Source of the DNA: Clostridioides difficile
Lineage (GTDB): Bacteria; Bacillota; Clostridia; Peptostreptococcales; Peptostreptococcaceae
NCBI GenBank assembly: GCA_024919175.1
Contig: CP103804.1
Coordinates: forward strand, 4,030,001-4,094,000
Direction: 5' to 3'
Length of the DNA: 64,000 bases
Position 1 is the stretch's first letter. Each line of letters starts with the position of its first letter. The position numbers were made by a program, and so were the translations under genes. Below the pieces are notes generated by a model. That model saw only the letters and a program-made list of their open reading frames with translations, was not told the DNA's origin and searched no databases. Of the stretch, positions 1-8,732 are shown in pieces.

Positions 1-2
1 CA

Positions 3-284
3 ATAGATTATCTTTTGAAACCAACTGAAATAGATGAGATATCAATTAGAACAGAAATATTAGAAAAACAACAACAGCAGTTAGTTAAAAAGGAAAGAAA
101 AAATGATAAAATCTTATTTATTGTATTAAGCTGTCTAGCCACATACTTAATTGCATTCGCTATATATATTATTGGCCACTTCTATTTTGAAATTTGGAAT
201 CCAGGTGTAATATTAAGTGAATTTATAATAGCAACAGCAATTGCTATTACTATTAATTTAAAGCATAAGTATAAAATTGATTAA
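3..284 (+). CDS. Small membrane protein, 5' end outside window
   Basis: The reading frame is open to the left edge of the window, so the true start probably lies upstream; the first possible in-frame start seen is a TTG at 15, with no ribosome binding site visible. The visible part is about 93 codons. A polar, Lys/Gln-rich cytoplasmic stretch is followed by two hydrophobic segments (around LFIVLSCLATYLIAFAIYII and VILSEFIIATAIAITI) and a short basic tail. I do not recognise a family; it looks like a small two-helix membrane protein. A strong terminator follows at once. Confidence 0.55.
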   Translation: MDYLLKPTEIDEISIRTEILEKQQQQLVKKERKNDKILFIVLSCLATYLIAFAIYIIGHFYFEIWNPGVILSEFIIATAIAITINLKHKYKID

Positions 285-296
285 TTTAAACTAAAC

Positions 297-332
297 AAAA
301 AAGGTTCACCCTAATTAGAATGAACCTTTTTT
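297..332 (+). terminator. Rho-independent terminator
   Basis: A perfect 12-bp stem (AAAAAAGGTTCA with TGAACCTTTTTT) encloses a 12-nt loop. It ends the membrane-protein gene to its left and may also act on the opposite strand, because the left arm starts with a run of A. Confidence 0.85.
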
Positions 333-469
333 ATTTATTCATAGTTTATACAAAATCTATATCTTGATTAAAACTTCATTATTTCCTAGAGCTATATAAA
401 GCTTTAAAAAGCAAAATATAAAGCGGAAAAAATTAATGTATTCACTCTATCCTACATTACTAGTATAAT

Positions 470-1930
470 CTACAGCCCCTTAACATTTACTACTACTGCC
501 TTAGGTCTAGTCATAGCCTCAATCGAATACTTAACGCCCTGAGTTCCCATACCAGATGCCTTTACACCTAAAAATGGGAAGTGGTCTGGTCCTCTCTCAG
601 TCTTATTATTTATTTGAACAGTACCAACCTCAAGCTTATCGGCTATATAAAAAGCCTTATCAATATCACTTGTAAATACTGATGATTGAAGTCCATACTC
701 CGATTGATTGGCAATTTCAATTGCTTCATTTATATCTTTAACTCTTATAATTGGAAGTACTGGGCCAAAAGGTTCCTCCCAAGCAATTTTCATATCAACA
801 CTTACATTATCTAATAATGTTGGATAAAATAAGTTATTTTTTCTAACATTACCTGTTATTAATTTTGCACCTTTATGCAAGGCATCATCCACTAATCCTT
901 GAACAAAATCAGTTGATTTGTTATCTATAAGAGGTGTAATGACTACTTCATCCATAGGATTTCCAACTGTTAACTTCTCCACTAACGGTTTTATTTTTTC
1001 AACTAGTTTATCAGCTACACTCTCTTGAACCAAAATTCTCTTTACTGCTGTACATCTTTGACCTGAATATGAGTAAGCTCCAGCTACTATGTTTTTAGCT
1101 GCAAAATCCAAGTCTGCATCTTCTAATACAATAGCTGCATCTTTTCCACCAAGTTCCAATAACAATGGTACCATTTTAGATATTTTGGATATATGTTGAC
1201 CAACTTCAGTACTACCAGTGAAATTTATAAAGTTGATTCCCTTATGAGTTACAACATAATCCCCTATTTCACTACCTCTACCTGTAATTGTGTTAAGTAC
1301 ACCATCTGGTATACCCGCCTTTCTCATAATTTCTACTAAATGAAGTGCACTAATAGCTCCTTGTGTAGCAGGTTTTAGGACAACTGCATTTCCACCAATA
1401 AGTGCTGGTGCAATCTTTGACATAGATAAATTTACAGGATAATTAAATGGAGATATAGCTAAAACAGTACCCAATGGAACTCTTGAAACATATGACATCT
1501 TATTACGTGTTCCACCAGGGAAATTGTCACCACTAATAGCCTCACCTTCCATATTCTTTCCTACATCTGCTGTGTATCTTAAAAAATCTGCTGTTCTTTC
1601 AACTTCTGCTCTTGCAGATTTTATATCTTTGGCTATTTCAAGTACCAATATGTTAGCTATTTCATCCATATTTTCTAGCAATAAATCAGCTGCTTTATGA
1701 AATATATTAGCTCTCTTATATACAGGCATATCCGCCCATACCTTTATGCTTTCTTTTGTATTTTTAATAGCTTCATCTACTTCATGCTTTGTCATAGATT
1801 GTACTTTTCCAACAAGCGAGTTATCTATTGGTGAGTAAATCTCTATTGGTTTTTTTGAATTAGATTCTACCCATTTCCCATTTATTAAATTTTTATATAC
1901 ATTTTCTTCAGTTCTAAGTTCATTAAACAT
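470..1930 (-). CDS. gapN: NADP-dependent non-phosphorylating glyceraldehyde-3-phosphate dehydrogenase
   Basis: This 486-residue protein is a full-length aldehyde dehydrogenase of the GapN type. Such enzymes oxidise glyceraldehyde-3-phosphate directly to 3-phosphoglycerate and make NADPH in the cytoplasm, bypassing the ATP-yielding step of glycolysis. Visible landmarks are the NAD(P)-fold motif NFTGSTEVGQ (about 237-245), the general base Glu in LLLELGGK (about residue 259) and the catalytic Cys in SGQRCTAVK (about 293). The GAGAGG ribosome binding site sits 8-10 nt before the ATG. It is a single-gene unit. The assignment to GapN rather than another aldehyde dehydrogenase rests on overall resemblance and is fairly secure. 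Confidence 0.88.
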   Translation of the reverse strand: MFNELRTEENVYKNLINGKWVESNSKKPIEIYSPIDNSLVGKVQSMTKHEVDEAIKNTKESIKVWADMPVYKRANIFHKAADLLLENMDEIANILVLEIAKDIKSARAEVERTADFLRYTADVGKNMEGEAISGDNFPGGTRNKMSYVSRVPLGTVLAISPFNYPVNLSMSKIAPALIGGNAVVLKPATQGAISALHLVEIMRKAGIPDGVLNTITGRGSEIGDYVVTHKGINFINFTGSTEVGQHISKISKMVPLLLELGGKDAAIVLEDADLDFAAKNIVAGAYSYSGQRCTAVKRILVQESVADKLVEKIKPLVEKLTVGNPMDEVVITPLIDNKSTDFVQGLVDDALHKGAKLITGNVRKNNLFYPTLLDNVSVDMKIAWEEPFGPVLPIIRVKDINEAIEIANQSEYGLQSSVFTSDIDKAFYIADKLEVGTVQINNKTERGPDHFPFLGVKASGMGTQGVKYSIEAMTRPKAVVVNVKGL

Positions 1931-2150
1931 ATTTTTATTCCTCTCTCTGATATAACATTATGTATTTAAATTATAGCCATTTATTTGTTATGTAAACATT
2001 TCTTTTTTTCATAAACGTTTACCTTAAAAATTTTTTTGTAATTGGTACTTTTTATTTTAAATAACTACCCTATCATTTCACTCTTGAGTTTCTTGCAGAT
2101 ATAATGACACATATTATAATGCCAACAATAATAGAAGATACTATACAATT

Positions 2151-2225
2151 AAAAGAACATTATTCTGTTAATTATTGACCCTAAGTTACTTGTATGATAC
2201 AATTTAAACAGAACACTATTCTGTT
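2151..2225 (+). promoter_or_regulatory. SigA-type promoter flanked by two palindromic operators
   Basis: A vegetative promoter is readable: -35 TTGACC at 2175-2180, 17-nt spacer, -10 TACAAT at 2198-2203. One palindrome lies on each side of it. AAAAGAA-N5-TTCTGTT (2151-2169) is just upstream of the -35. The perfect AACAGAA-N5-TTCTGTT (2207-2225) covers the start-site region. Their centres are 56 bp apart, which suggests a dimeric repressor bound at two sites. The regulator is not identified. The rest of the 1931-2349 gap shows nothing else I can support. Confidence 0.7.
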
Positions 2226-2349
2226 AAAAAAAGAACATCTATGGAAAGAAAATGTGTTTTAAAAGATTAATTACTGGGATAACAAAAGAATAATTAAAGC
2301 AAAAATAGACTGTTAAAAGTCTTATTCAACAGATTTTGGAGGTGAAAAT

Positions 2350-3138
2350 ATGCGTAATTTAATCTATTATTTTACTGGAACAGGAAATAGTATGAGAGCT
2401 GCACAGGTAATCGCACAAGAACTTAATAATACAGAGATTATTTCAATGAGAACATCACCATCTGATTATTCAAATTTAGATGTTGAACGAATAGGGTTTG
2501 TTTTTCCTGTATATCATTGGACTATGCCAGAAACTGCAATTCAGTTTATAAGAAATTTAGATCTATCCCCCGATACCTATATATTTGCAATTTCTATGCC
2601 TGCTTTTATTAATGGAAAAAGCATGGAAACATTAGCATCATTACTCAAGGAAAAAGGGTGTAATTTATCTTATGGCAATAAAGTATATAGTGTCGCAAAC
2701 TATGTAGCCATGTATCCACCAATACCTAATCCTAAAAAACGTGTTCCTAAAATGGAAGAACAGCTTAGAATTATATCAAAAGAAATATCACGAAAAGAGA
2801 TAAAAAGCTATCCAAAATCCAATTTTTTAGTAAGTGCACTTTTTCATAAGATAATGGACCGTTATATAGAGAACTGTCCAACTAATGATAAATATTTCAC
2901 GGTTTGGGATGATTGTATTTCTTGCGGATTATGTGTTAAAGTATGTCCTTGCGAAAACATAATAATGCAAAATGGTAAACCAATATTTCAACATCAATGT
3001 AATCAATGTATGGCTTGCATTTCCTTTTGCCCAAAAGAAGCCATTAATTTCCCTTATTTCACCCGAAAACGCAAAAAATATCATAATCCTTATATTAGCT
3101 CAAATGATATATCATTAAATCGAAAACATTATAAATAA
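2350..3138 (+). CDS. EFR1-type flavodoxin-ferredoxin protein
   Basis: The 262-residue protein fuses an N-terminal flavodoxin-like domain, with the FMN phosphate-binding motif FTGTGNSMRAA near residue 9, to a C-terminal ferredoxin domain. The ferredoxin domain has two 4Fe-4S motifs: CISCGLCVKVCP and CNQCMACISFCP. This is the arrangement of the EFR1 family of clostridial electron carriers; the partner and substrate are unknown. The ATG follows a GGAGGTG ribosome binding site. It is transcribed alone, from the operator-flanked promoter upstream, to a strong terminator. Confidence 0.8.
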   Translation: MRNLIYYFTGTGNSMRAAQVIAQELNNTEIISMRTSPSDYSNLDVERIGFVFPVYHWTMPETAIQFIRNLDLSPDTYIFAISMPAFINGKSMETLASLLKEKGCNLSYGNKVYSVANYVAMYPPIPNPKKRVPKMEEQLRIISKEISRKEIKSYPKSNFLVSALFHKIMDRYIENCPTNDKYFTVWDDCISCGLCVKVCPCENIIMQNGKPIFQHQCNQCMACISFCPKEAINFPYFTRKRKKYHNPYISSNDISLNRKHYK

Positions 3139-3182
3139 TGAGTGATACTTCTACTATATAAATGACTAATATATCCAAACGC

Positions 3183-3230
3183 AGAGCCAATAGCCTATAA
3201 GGAACATCCCTTATGGCTATTGGCTCTTTT
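3183..3230 (+). terminator. Rho-independent terminator
   Basis: A long GC-containing hairpin (AGAGCCAATAGCC pairing with GGCTATTGGCTCT, with an inner ATAAGG/CCTTAT stem) followed by TTTT ends the flavodoxin-ferredoxin gene. Confidence 0.9.
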
Positions 3231-3302
3231 CATATAACTGATTCTACTATGAGATTACTAATAGATTGTAGCAAAAAACTTTACTTATTGATAAAATCAT
3301 GC

Positions 3303-3367
3303 TTGACAAATTTATAAATGGACAATATTATATATGTATGACTCAAAAAACTTTTTAAGTCATACAT
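3303..3367 (+). promoter_or_regulatory. Promoter and palindromic operator of the TetR gene
   Basis: The promoter is TTGACA (3303-3308), 17-nt spacer, TATTAT (3326-3331). Immediately downstream, over the expected start site, is a perfect inverted repeat with 10-bp arms: ATGTATGACT at 3334-3343 and AGTCATACAT at 3358-3367, spacer 14. It has no T-run after it, so it is not a terminator. An autoregulatory TetR operator is the simplest reading. Confidence 0.75.
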
Positions 3368-3397
3368 AATACATAGTTATGGAGAGGATTGATAAAT

Positions 3398-3976
3398 ATG
3401 GCTAAAAGCTTTACAGAAGTTGAAAAAAACAATATAAGAGAAAGATTAATTTTAGAATGTGAAAACCACTGGTCTAAATATGGATATAAAAAAACTAATA
3501 TTGACGAACTTTGTTCAAAAGCAGGAATTGCAAAAGGCTCATTTTACACATTTTTTGATTCAAAAGAAAAGTTATTTTTTGAAGCATTAAATGGAATTCA
3601 AAATAGACTTATATCATCACTATACGAAATCTTGAATAGTATGCCTGCAAAAGAAGGATTTGTAGCATCTTTAAAGATGTTATATCGCTTATATGATAAA
3701 AATCCATTTTTATACACTCCTAGAGACCCTGATTCTATTGCTTTTTTAAACAAATTACCTAAAGAGATGGTTTCAAAGCTTGAACATGACAATATACAAA
3801 GCTTCTATGATTTAATTGAAAAATATGACTTTAAGCTAAAAATAGAGAAAGAAAAAGCCTATGGTGTTTGTAATGCTCTATTATCAAGCCTACTGTTAAA
3901 AGAAGATATTGGATATAACTATTTTGAAGTATTTGACTTCATGATAGAAAATCTGGTAGACGATATATTTGAATAA
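3398..3976 (+). CDS. TetR/AcrR-family transcriptional regulator
   Basis: This 192-residue protein has the TetR plan: an N-terminal helix-turn-helix (NIDELCSKAGIAKGSFYTFF, about residues 32-51, then DSKEKLF) and a helical ligand-binding C-terminal domain. I chose the ATG at 3398, 10 nt after GGAGAGG; an in-frame TTG at 3389 lies only one base after that ribosome binding site and is unlikely. The perfect palindrome over its own promoter suggests autoregulation. The small membrane protein and MFS transporter downstream are plausible targets, by context only. Confidence 0.85.
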   Translation: MAKSFTEVEKNNIRERLILECENHWSKYGYKKTNIDELCSKAGIAKGSFYTFFDSKEKLFFEALNGIQNRLISSLYEILNSMPAKEGFVASLKMLYRLYDKNPFLYTPRDPDSIAFLNKLPKEMVSKLEHDNIQSFYDLIEKYDFKLKIEKEKAYGVCNALLSSLLLKEDIGYNYFEVFDFMIENLVDDIFE

Positions 3977-4149
3977 TATGATGTGCTAATTTTGCTAGAT
4001 TATATAATCAAAATAAATGGTTATGTAGGATAAGTAACTAAAAAATAAGCTAAATAAATTAAATAAACAAATAAAGTGAATTACACAGCCAAAATAATAA
4101 ATTTTGTTTTTCTGTTAAAATTCCTTTAAAACTCTTTTAGGAGGTCTCT

Positions 4150-4383
4150 ATGATTGAATTAATACAAAAACTAAACGATGCTATATATAAAATAAATGAA
4201 AAATTAAACATACATACAAAACTTGTGGACCCTAGTAGCGAGCTTATGCCTTTCTACTCTATTCTATCTATAATATTTTCTATATTTTTGATAGTATTAG
4301 GAATTAAGATAAAAAGAAAACTTCCACTAATAATTGGTGTTATATCAATTATTATAAATGTTTTAATAATTTTAGATAGGTAG
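4150..4383 (+). CDS. Small two-helix membrane protein
   Basis: A 77-residue protein with a strong AGGAGGTCTCT ribosome binding site before its ATG. An amphipathic N-terminal part is followed by two hydrophobic helices (around FYSILSIIFSIFLIVLGI and LIIGVISIIINVLIIL) separated by KIKRK. The family is not recognised. It ends 8 bases before the MFS gene and is probably cotranslated with it, so it may be an accessory subunit; that is inference. Confidence 0.6.
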   Translation: MIELIQKLNDAIYKINEKLNIHTKLVDPSSELMPFYSILSIIFSIFLIVLGIKIKRKLPLIIGVISIIINVLIILDR

Positions 4384-4391
4384 GTGTATAT

Positions 4392-5654
4392 ATGACAAAA
4401 TCACTAAATACTTTTAATAAAAACTTCAATTTAATGGTATTAGGTCAAATAATTTCGTTGTTTGGTGCCTCAATACTTAAATTCGCTTTATCCTTATACA
4501 TACTTGATATAACTGGAAAAGCAGGAATATTTGCTACAATACTTGCAGTATCTTCAATTCCAATTATAATTTGTTCCCCTATTGGTGGAGCTATTGCAGA
4601 TAAATTTAATAAAAGAAATCTAATGGTTATTTTCGATTTTTCAAGTAGTTTAACTGTTTTAGTCTTAGCATTATTTTTATTTAACAATAAAGGTTCAATA
4701 CTGCTTATAGGAATTATCATGACCATACTTTCAATAATAAGTACGATGTATCAACCCACCGTTCAGTCAAGTACACCCATCCTAGTTGATAGTAAAAATT
4801 TAATGAATGCAAATGGTATCGTAGCTGGAGTTGCATCTCTTACAAATATCGCTGGACCTGTACTAGGTGGTGTTTTATACAGCATTATTGGAATTAATGC
4901 TATTGTAATTATCAGTTGCATAAGCTTCTTTTTATCAGCGATTATGGAAATATTTATTCAAATGCCTTTTGTTAAGCAAGAACAGTCTGGTAATATCATA
5001 AAATCTATTTTTAATGATATAAAAGATGGTATTGTACACATGTGTAAAGAAAATCCTGCTCTATTAAAAATATTATTTATAGCAATGGCATTAAACCTCT
5101 TTTTAACTTCAATGCTAATTGTAGGTATCCCTTATATAGTAAAAATAACGATGGGTGCTAATGACACCTTATATGGTACAGCACAAGGAGCAGTATCATT
5201 TAGTTCACTAGTAGCTGCCATGAGTGTTGGCTTATTCTCTAAACACCTAAAAACTAGTAATTTATACGTATATCTTTGTGTATGTGCACTGATGTTTATT
5301 CCAATGGCATTTTCAGTATATCCGCCTATTTTAGAAACCGGATTGGCAATCCCATTTTTAATACTTGTAATATCATCTATGTTAATATTTTTCATGACAA
5401 CAATTATCTCAATATTTGTCATAACAATCACTCAATTAGAAACCCCAAAAGAACTGTTAGGAAAAGTAATGGCAATACTTTTTGCAGGAACAGCAATTGC
5501 AATGCCTCTTGGTCAGGTCATTTATGGTAAACTTTTTGATTTGTTATCAGATAGAGTTTACATTATTGCCATAGGAGCTGGTATAGTTACATTCTTTATA
5601 GCAATTATTTCAAAACTAATATTAAAAGACAAAAGTGCTAAGTACAACAGATAA
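4392..5654 (+). CDS. MFS transporter, probable drug/proton efflux pump
   Basis: The 420-residue protein has about 12 predicted membrane helices. The signature loop of the major facilitator superfamily is present between helices 2 and 3 (GGAIADKFNKRN). An N-terminal half rich in small residues and a broken central loop also fit exporters of the MefA/macrolide-like MFS_3 group. The substrate cannot be read from the sequence. It follows the small membrane protein by 8 bases, and both lie downstream of the TetR gene, a common layout for regulated efflux. The 3' end overlaps the first copy of a 41-bp duplication. Confidence 0.8.
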   Translation: MTKSLNTFNKNFNLMVLGQIISLFGASILKFALSLYILDITGKAGIFATILAVSSIPIIICSPIGGAIADKFNKRNLMVIFDFSSSLTVLVLALFLFNNKGSILLIGIIMTILSIISTMYQPTVQSSTPILVDSKNLMNANGIVAGVASLTNIAGPVLGGVLYSIIGINAIVIISCISFFLSAIMEIFIQMPFVKQEQSGNIIKSIFNDIKDGIVHMCKENPALLKILFIAMALNLFLTSMLIVGIPYIVKITMGANDTLYGTAQGAVSFSSLVAAMSVGLFSKHLKTSNLYVYLCVCALMFIPMAFSVYPPILETGLAIPFLILVISSMLIFFMTTIISIFVITITQLETPKELLGKVMAILFAGTAIAMPLGQVIYGKLFDLLSDRVYIIAIGAGIVTFFIAIISKLILKDKSAKYNR

Positions 5655-5712
5655 ATATTTTATCATATTCTAAAAATGCTAAGTGCAACAAATAAACATT
5701 TTATTATATTCC
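5631..5712. repeat. 41-bp imperfect tandem duplication
   Basis: Two copies of a unit beginning AAAAGTGCTAAGTACAACA or AAAAATGCTAAGTGCAACA lie with a period of 41 bp. The first copy includes the last codons and stop of the MFS gene, so the second is a duplicated gene end. The rest of the 5655-6017 gap holds a two-copy 24-bp repeat near 5752-5800 and the HD-gene promoter. Confidence 0.75.
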
Positions 5713-5932
5713 AATTGTATTTTTTACTAATAATATCAGTATAACATTTACATTCATATATACATTACTATTATGTTCATATATGCGCTACTATGTTTAA
5801 TTTTAGTATTAACTTTACAAAACATACAAAACTATACAGCTGTAGCATAATATGCGAATATGTCATATACACTGATAAAATTTTAATTTTCACTAATTTC
5901 TGAATTTAAATGCAAAATTATGCATTAGTGTG

Positions 5933-5961
5933 TTGACGTATTGGAAATTGATTGATATAAT
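5933..5961 (+). promoter_or_regulatory. SigA-type promoter of the HD-domain gene
   Basis: TTGACG (5933-5938), 17-nt spacer, perfect TATAAT (5956-5961). The start of transcription would fall near 5968, after an in-frame ATG at 5964, so that ATG cannot be on the message. Confidence 0.85.
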
Positions 5962-6017
5962 CAATGAAAAATAAGCTTTATAAAAATTCAAAATATTCAG
6001 CTAGAGGAGTGATAGTA

Positions 6018-6587
6018 ATGAGTTACATGCCAAATTTAGAACAAGCATGGGAAATCTTAAAAAAATACAATAAGGAAGAATTTCATATAAGACACGCTCA
6101 AATTGTATCTGGAGTTATGAGATATTATGCAAAAGAATATGACCCAGAAAGAGTAGAATTTTGGGAAATCGTTGGACTTTTACATGATTTAGACTTTGAG
6201 ATGTATCCTGAAGAACATTGTGTTAAGCAAAGAGAATTAATGACTGAACTTGATTTAGATAAGTCAATAATCGATTCTACTATAAGTCATGGATATGGAT
6301 TGACTGGCTCAGATGTTAAGCCAGAACAATTTATGGAAAAAGTTTTATTTGCTGTAGATGAACTTACTGGATTAATTGGTGCTGCTGCAATAATGCGCCC
6401 TTCAAAAAGTGTATCTGATTTAGAATTAAAATCTGTTAAAAAGAAATTTAAAGATAAATCTTTTGCTGCTGGCTGTTCTAGAGATGTTATAAGAAGTGGT
6501 GCAGAATTGCTTGATTGGGAACTTGACAAACTTATACAAACAACTATAGAGGCTATGAGAAGCCTAATTCCAGAAATGGAAATATAG
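6018..6587 (+). CDS. HD-domain hydrolase-like protein
   Basis: A 189-residue soluble protein with the metal-binding HD signature LLHDLDFE and an upstream His in FHIRHAQIV, typical of the HDIG-type phosphohydrolases. The natural substrate is unknown. The ATG at 6018 follows AGAGGAGTG and is preferred: the longer frame starting at 5964 would begin upstream of the expected transcription start. It is monocistronic, with its own promoter and a downstream terminator. Confidence 0.8.
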   Translation: MSYMPNLEQAWEILKKYNKEEFHIRHAQIVSGVMRYYAKEYDPERVEFWEIVGLLHDLDFEMYPEEHCVKQRELMTELDLDKSIIDSTISHGYGLTGSDVKPEQFMEKVLFAVDELTGLIGAAAIMRPSKSVSDLELKSVKKKFKDKSFAAGCSRDVIRSGAELLDWELDKLIQTTIEAMRSLIPEMEI

Positions 6588-6611
6588 TCATAACATAACT
6601 TTAATTGTAAT

Positions 6612-6662
6612 AGAAGTTACATCTCTGAAGAGTTTTTCTCCTTTTGATGCAACTTCTTTTTT
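6612..6662 (+). terminator. Rho-independent terminator
   Basis: AGAAGTTACATC pairs with GATGCAACTTCT (one mismatch) across a 22-nt loop, followed by TTTTTT. It ends the HD-domain gene and lies just before the 3' end of the convergent kinase gene. Confidence 0.75.
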
Positions 6663-6693
6663 ATGTTATATTATCTACTCATGACACCTCAAA

Positions 6694-8031
6694 TTATATA
6701 TTAATTGCTTTTTTTACATTTCTAAGTGGTATCGCAATCTTAACTACAAATTTTTTATCATCATACTCAATTACAACATTACCACCATATTTATTTACAG
6801 AGTTTTTTATACTTTTTATTCCTAACCCATGAAGTGTGCCTTTTTTATCTGTTACAATTTGTCCATTCATAGTGATAACTTCATTTACTTTAGTATTTTC
6901 AACTCTTATAAGATAAAAATTTTGTAAAACATCACCTTTAACACAAATTACTCTACTTCCATTATCAATTTTTTTGCACGCTTCAATTGCATTATCTAAG
7001 ATATTTGAAAATATGTGACATACATCTATTAATTCAATAGCTTCACAGTGACCAAAATTTATTCCTATTTTAAGTTCTATATCATTTCTATCACAAACTT
7101 CTTTCTTCTCAGTTAATATAGCATCCAAGATAAAATTACCAGTATTAAATGAAACATCATTACTTTGAATCTCAAGTTGTAAGTCATCTAAATATGAAGT
7201 AACATCAATACCTTTTTTAACCATAGTCTTTATGCATAAGATATGATTTTTCATATCATGGCTTAATAGTCTAGTTTTTAAATGTTTCTTTTCTATGTCC
7301 TCATAATATTCATTTTTAGTGTGTAAAACGTTTTTAATCATATTATTTTCTGCCATCAATGCATTATACTGTTGTAATTTCTTAGCAATTAAAATCAATA
7401 TAAAACTTGATAGAAGTAACATTACAGAGATAACGAGTAATTGGTAATTATGTATTAAACCACCATTAGCTTTAGGATTAAATATGTATTCAAAAATAGT
7501 AAAAAAAGACGCTATATTAGCAAGTATAGGTATAATCACATATGCTAAGGTCTTTTTATTTATTTCTATGTTAAATTTTGTTTTTAATGTCTTATATGAA
7601 AATAAAACTAAAAGCAAAATTGTCTTTCCAGATACAATTGACTCAACCCTGTATATATTTTCTGTTAATATTTTGCTCGTATCCTCTATAGAATTAATCC
7701 AAATTGTTAAAGACATACTCAAAGCATCTATACCCATTAACAACATCCAATACATTAAAGATATTAGTATGGCTTTTATAATCCTTACGCTATATGAAAT
7801 TTTGTAAAATGCAATCATAATCATAACAGATATAATTACTCTTATATTTGGAAGTACGTCAGAAAAATAAAATATATTAGCAAAAATAATAATACCTATC
7901 ATGTAAAGATTTATTCTTTCATTGGAAATTCTTTGTATACTTGTGTAATCTAATATTTTTTTACAAACAAACCATTCTATGATAAAAGACATAGCAATGA
8001 AAGTATTCCAAAACAAATTTGACTTTATCAT
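6694..8031 (-). CDS. AgrC-like (GHKL) sensor histidine kinase, orphan
   Basis: The 445-residue protein has an N-terminal half of about six or seven membrane helices and a cytoplasmic kinase half. The kinase half shows the H-box LLSHDMKNHILCIK, the N-box SNILDNAIEACKK and a glycine-rich GLGIKSIKNSV ATP-lid motif. This is the layout of peptide-sensing AgrC/ComD-type kinases. No response regulator gene or autoinducer-peptide precursor lies beside it, so its partner is elsewhere. The ribosome binding site TAGGAG precedes the ATG. A perfect CTACACGTGTAG palindrome sits in its predicted promoter. Confidence 0.82.
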   Translation of the reverse strand: MIKSNLFWNTFIAMSFIIEWFVCKKILDYTSIQRISNERINLYMIGIIIFANIFYFSDVLPNIRVIISVMIMIAFYKISYSVRIIKAILISLMYWMLLMGIDALSMSLTIWINSIEDTSKILTENIYRVESIVSGKTILLLVLFSYKTLKTKFNIEINKKTLAYVIIPILANIASFFTIFEYIFNPKANGGLIHNYQLLVISVMLLLSSFILILIAKKLQQYNALMAENNMIKNVLHTKNEYYEDIEKKHLKTRLLSHDMKNHILCIKTMVKKGIDVTSYLDDLQLEIQSNDVSFNTGNFILDAILTEKKEVCDRNDIELKIGINFGHCEAIELIDVCHIFSNILDNAIEACKKIDNGSRVICVKGDVLQNFYLIRVENTKVNEVITMNGQIVTDKKGTLHGLGIKSIKNSVNKYGGNVVIEYDDKKFVVKIAIPLRNVKKAINI

Positions 8032-8086
8032 AATGTTTTCTCCTAGTGTATTAATAATTTAATTTTAAAATTCTCCATATAACTTA

Positions 8087-8115
8087 ATTATATACGACTC
8101 TACACGTGTAGTAAA
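8087..8115 (-). promoter_or_regulatory. Predicted promoter of the kinase gene with a 12-bp palindrome
   Basis: On the minus strand, -35 TTTACT (8115-8110), 17-nt spacer and -10 TATAAT (8092-8087) can be read. The perfect palindrome CTACACGTGTAG (8100-8111) lies in the spacer and touches the -35, a position where a bound protein would block RNA polymerase. The rest of the gap to 8340 shows nothing I can name. Confidence 0.5.
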
Positions 8116-8348
8116 TACCTTGATAGAATTATCCTCAATAAATTGAATTTTATTTTATTTTTTAACCATATCATTACATATGCTAATCTATTTAAGCATT
8201 ATTTCTTATTCCAATTTAATAACAATATCATTTCTCTATAAATAACTATAAAAGTACGTTTTTTATATGATTTAGTACACAATTCTTCCTTAAAACGGCA
8301 CAAAACCATAAGAATTATAATAAAATAAATTTTATCACACGAAATACA

Positions 8349-8381
8349 TTGACAGGCGAGGTATATAAAAGTATTATATAC
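8349..8381 (+). promoter_or_regulatory. PadR-gene promoter with operator over the -10
   Basis: TTGACA (8349-8354), 17-nt spacer, TATTAT (8372-8377). A perfect inverted repeat, GTATATAA-N5-TTATATAC (8361-8381), covers the -10. This position and shape fit autorepression by the PadR-type protein encoded next. Confidence 0.72.
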
Positions 8382-8400
8382 TTAAACGGAGGTGATGTTT

Positions 8401-8721
8401 ATGACAATCGCATCTGATATGATAAGAGGTCATACAGAAACAATTATCTTAAAGCATTTACTTGAAAAAGATAGCTATGGTTATGAAATTAATAAGTCTA
8501 TATTAGAAAAAACACAAGGTTTGTATGAGTTAAAAGAAGCAACTTTGTACACAGCTTTTCGTAGGCTTGAACAATCTGGTGCAATAACATCTTATTGGGG
8601 AGATGAAGCTACTGGTGCTAGAAGAAAATATTATTCTATAACAAGTGAAGGTAGAGAAAAATATAAAAAAAGTCGTGAAGAATGGGATAATACAAAATTG
8701 TTAATAGACACATTAATTTAG
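8401..8721 (+). CDS. PadR-family transcriptional regulator
   Basis: A 106-residue winged-helix protein of the PadR family: the first helices read GHTETIILKHLLEKDSYGYE and the recognition region LYTAFRRLEQSGAI is followed by the wing containing GARRKYYSIT. I place the start at the ATG at 8401, 6 nt after GGAGGTG; GTG and ATG codons at 8392 and 8395 overlap that ribosome binding site. It heads a three-gene unit with the next two membrane proteins and probably represses it through the palindrome over the promoter. Confidence 0.85.
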   Translation: MTIASDMIRGHTETIILKHLLEKDSYGYEINKSILEKTQGLYELKEATLYTAFRRLEQSGAITSYWGDEATGARRKYYSITSEGREKYKKSREEWDNTKLLIDTLI

Positions 8722-8732
8722 GAGGTGAAAAT

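Noticed and set aside
2078..2150. Minus-strand peptide SSIIVGIIICVIISARNSRVK upstream of gapN
   Set aside because: It looks like the end of a small membrane protein, but there is no start codon or ribosome binding site in frame; too weak to call a gene or pseudogene.
2151..2225. Regulation of the flavodoxin-ferredoxin gene by the adjacent TetR protein
   Set aside because: The operator arms at the two promoters (AACAGAA/TTCTGTT and ATGTATGACT/AGTCATACAT) are unrelated.
5964..6017. N-terminal extension of the HD-domain protein from ATG 5964
   Set aside because: This ATG lies before the transcription start predicted from TTGACG-N17-TATAAT and has no ribosome binding site; ATG 6018 has AGAGGAGTG.
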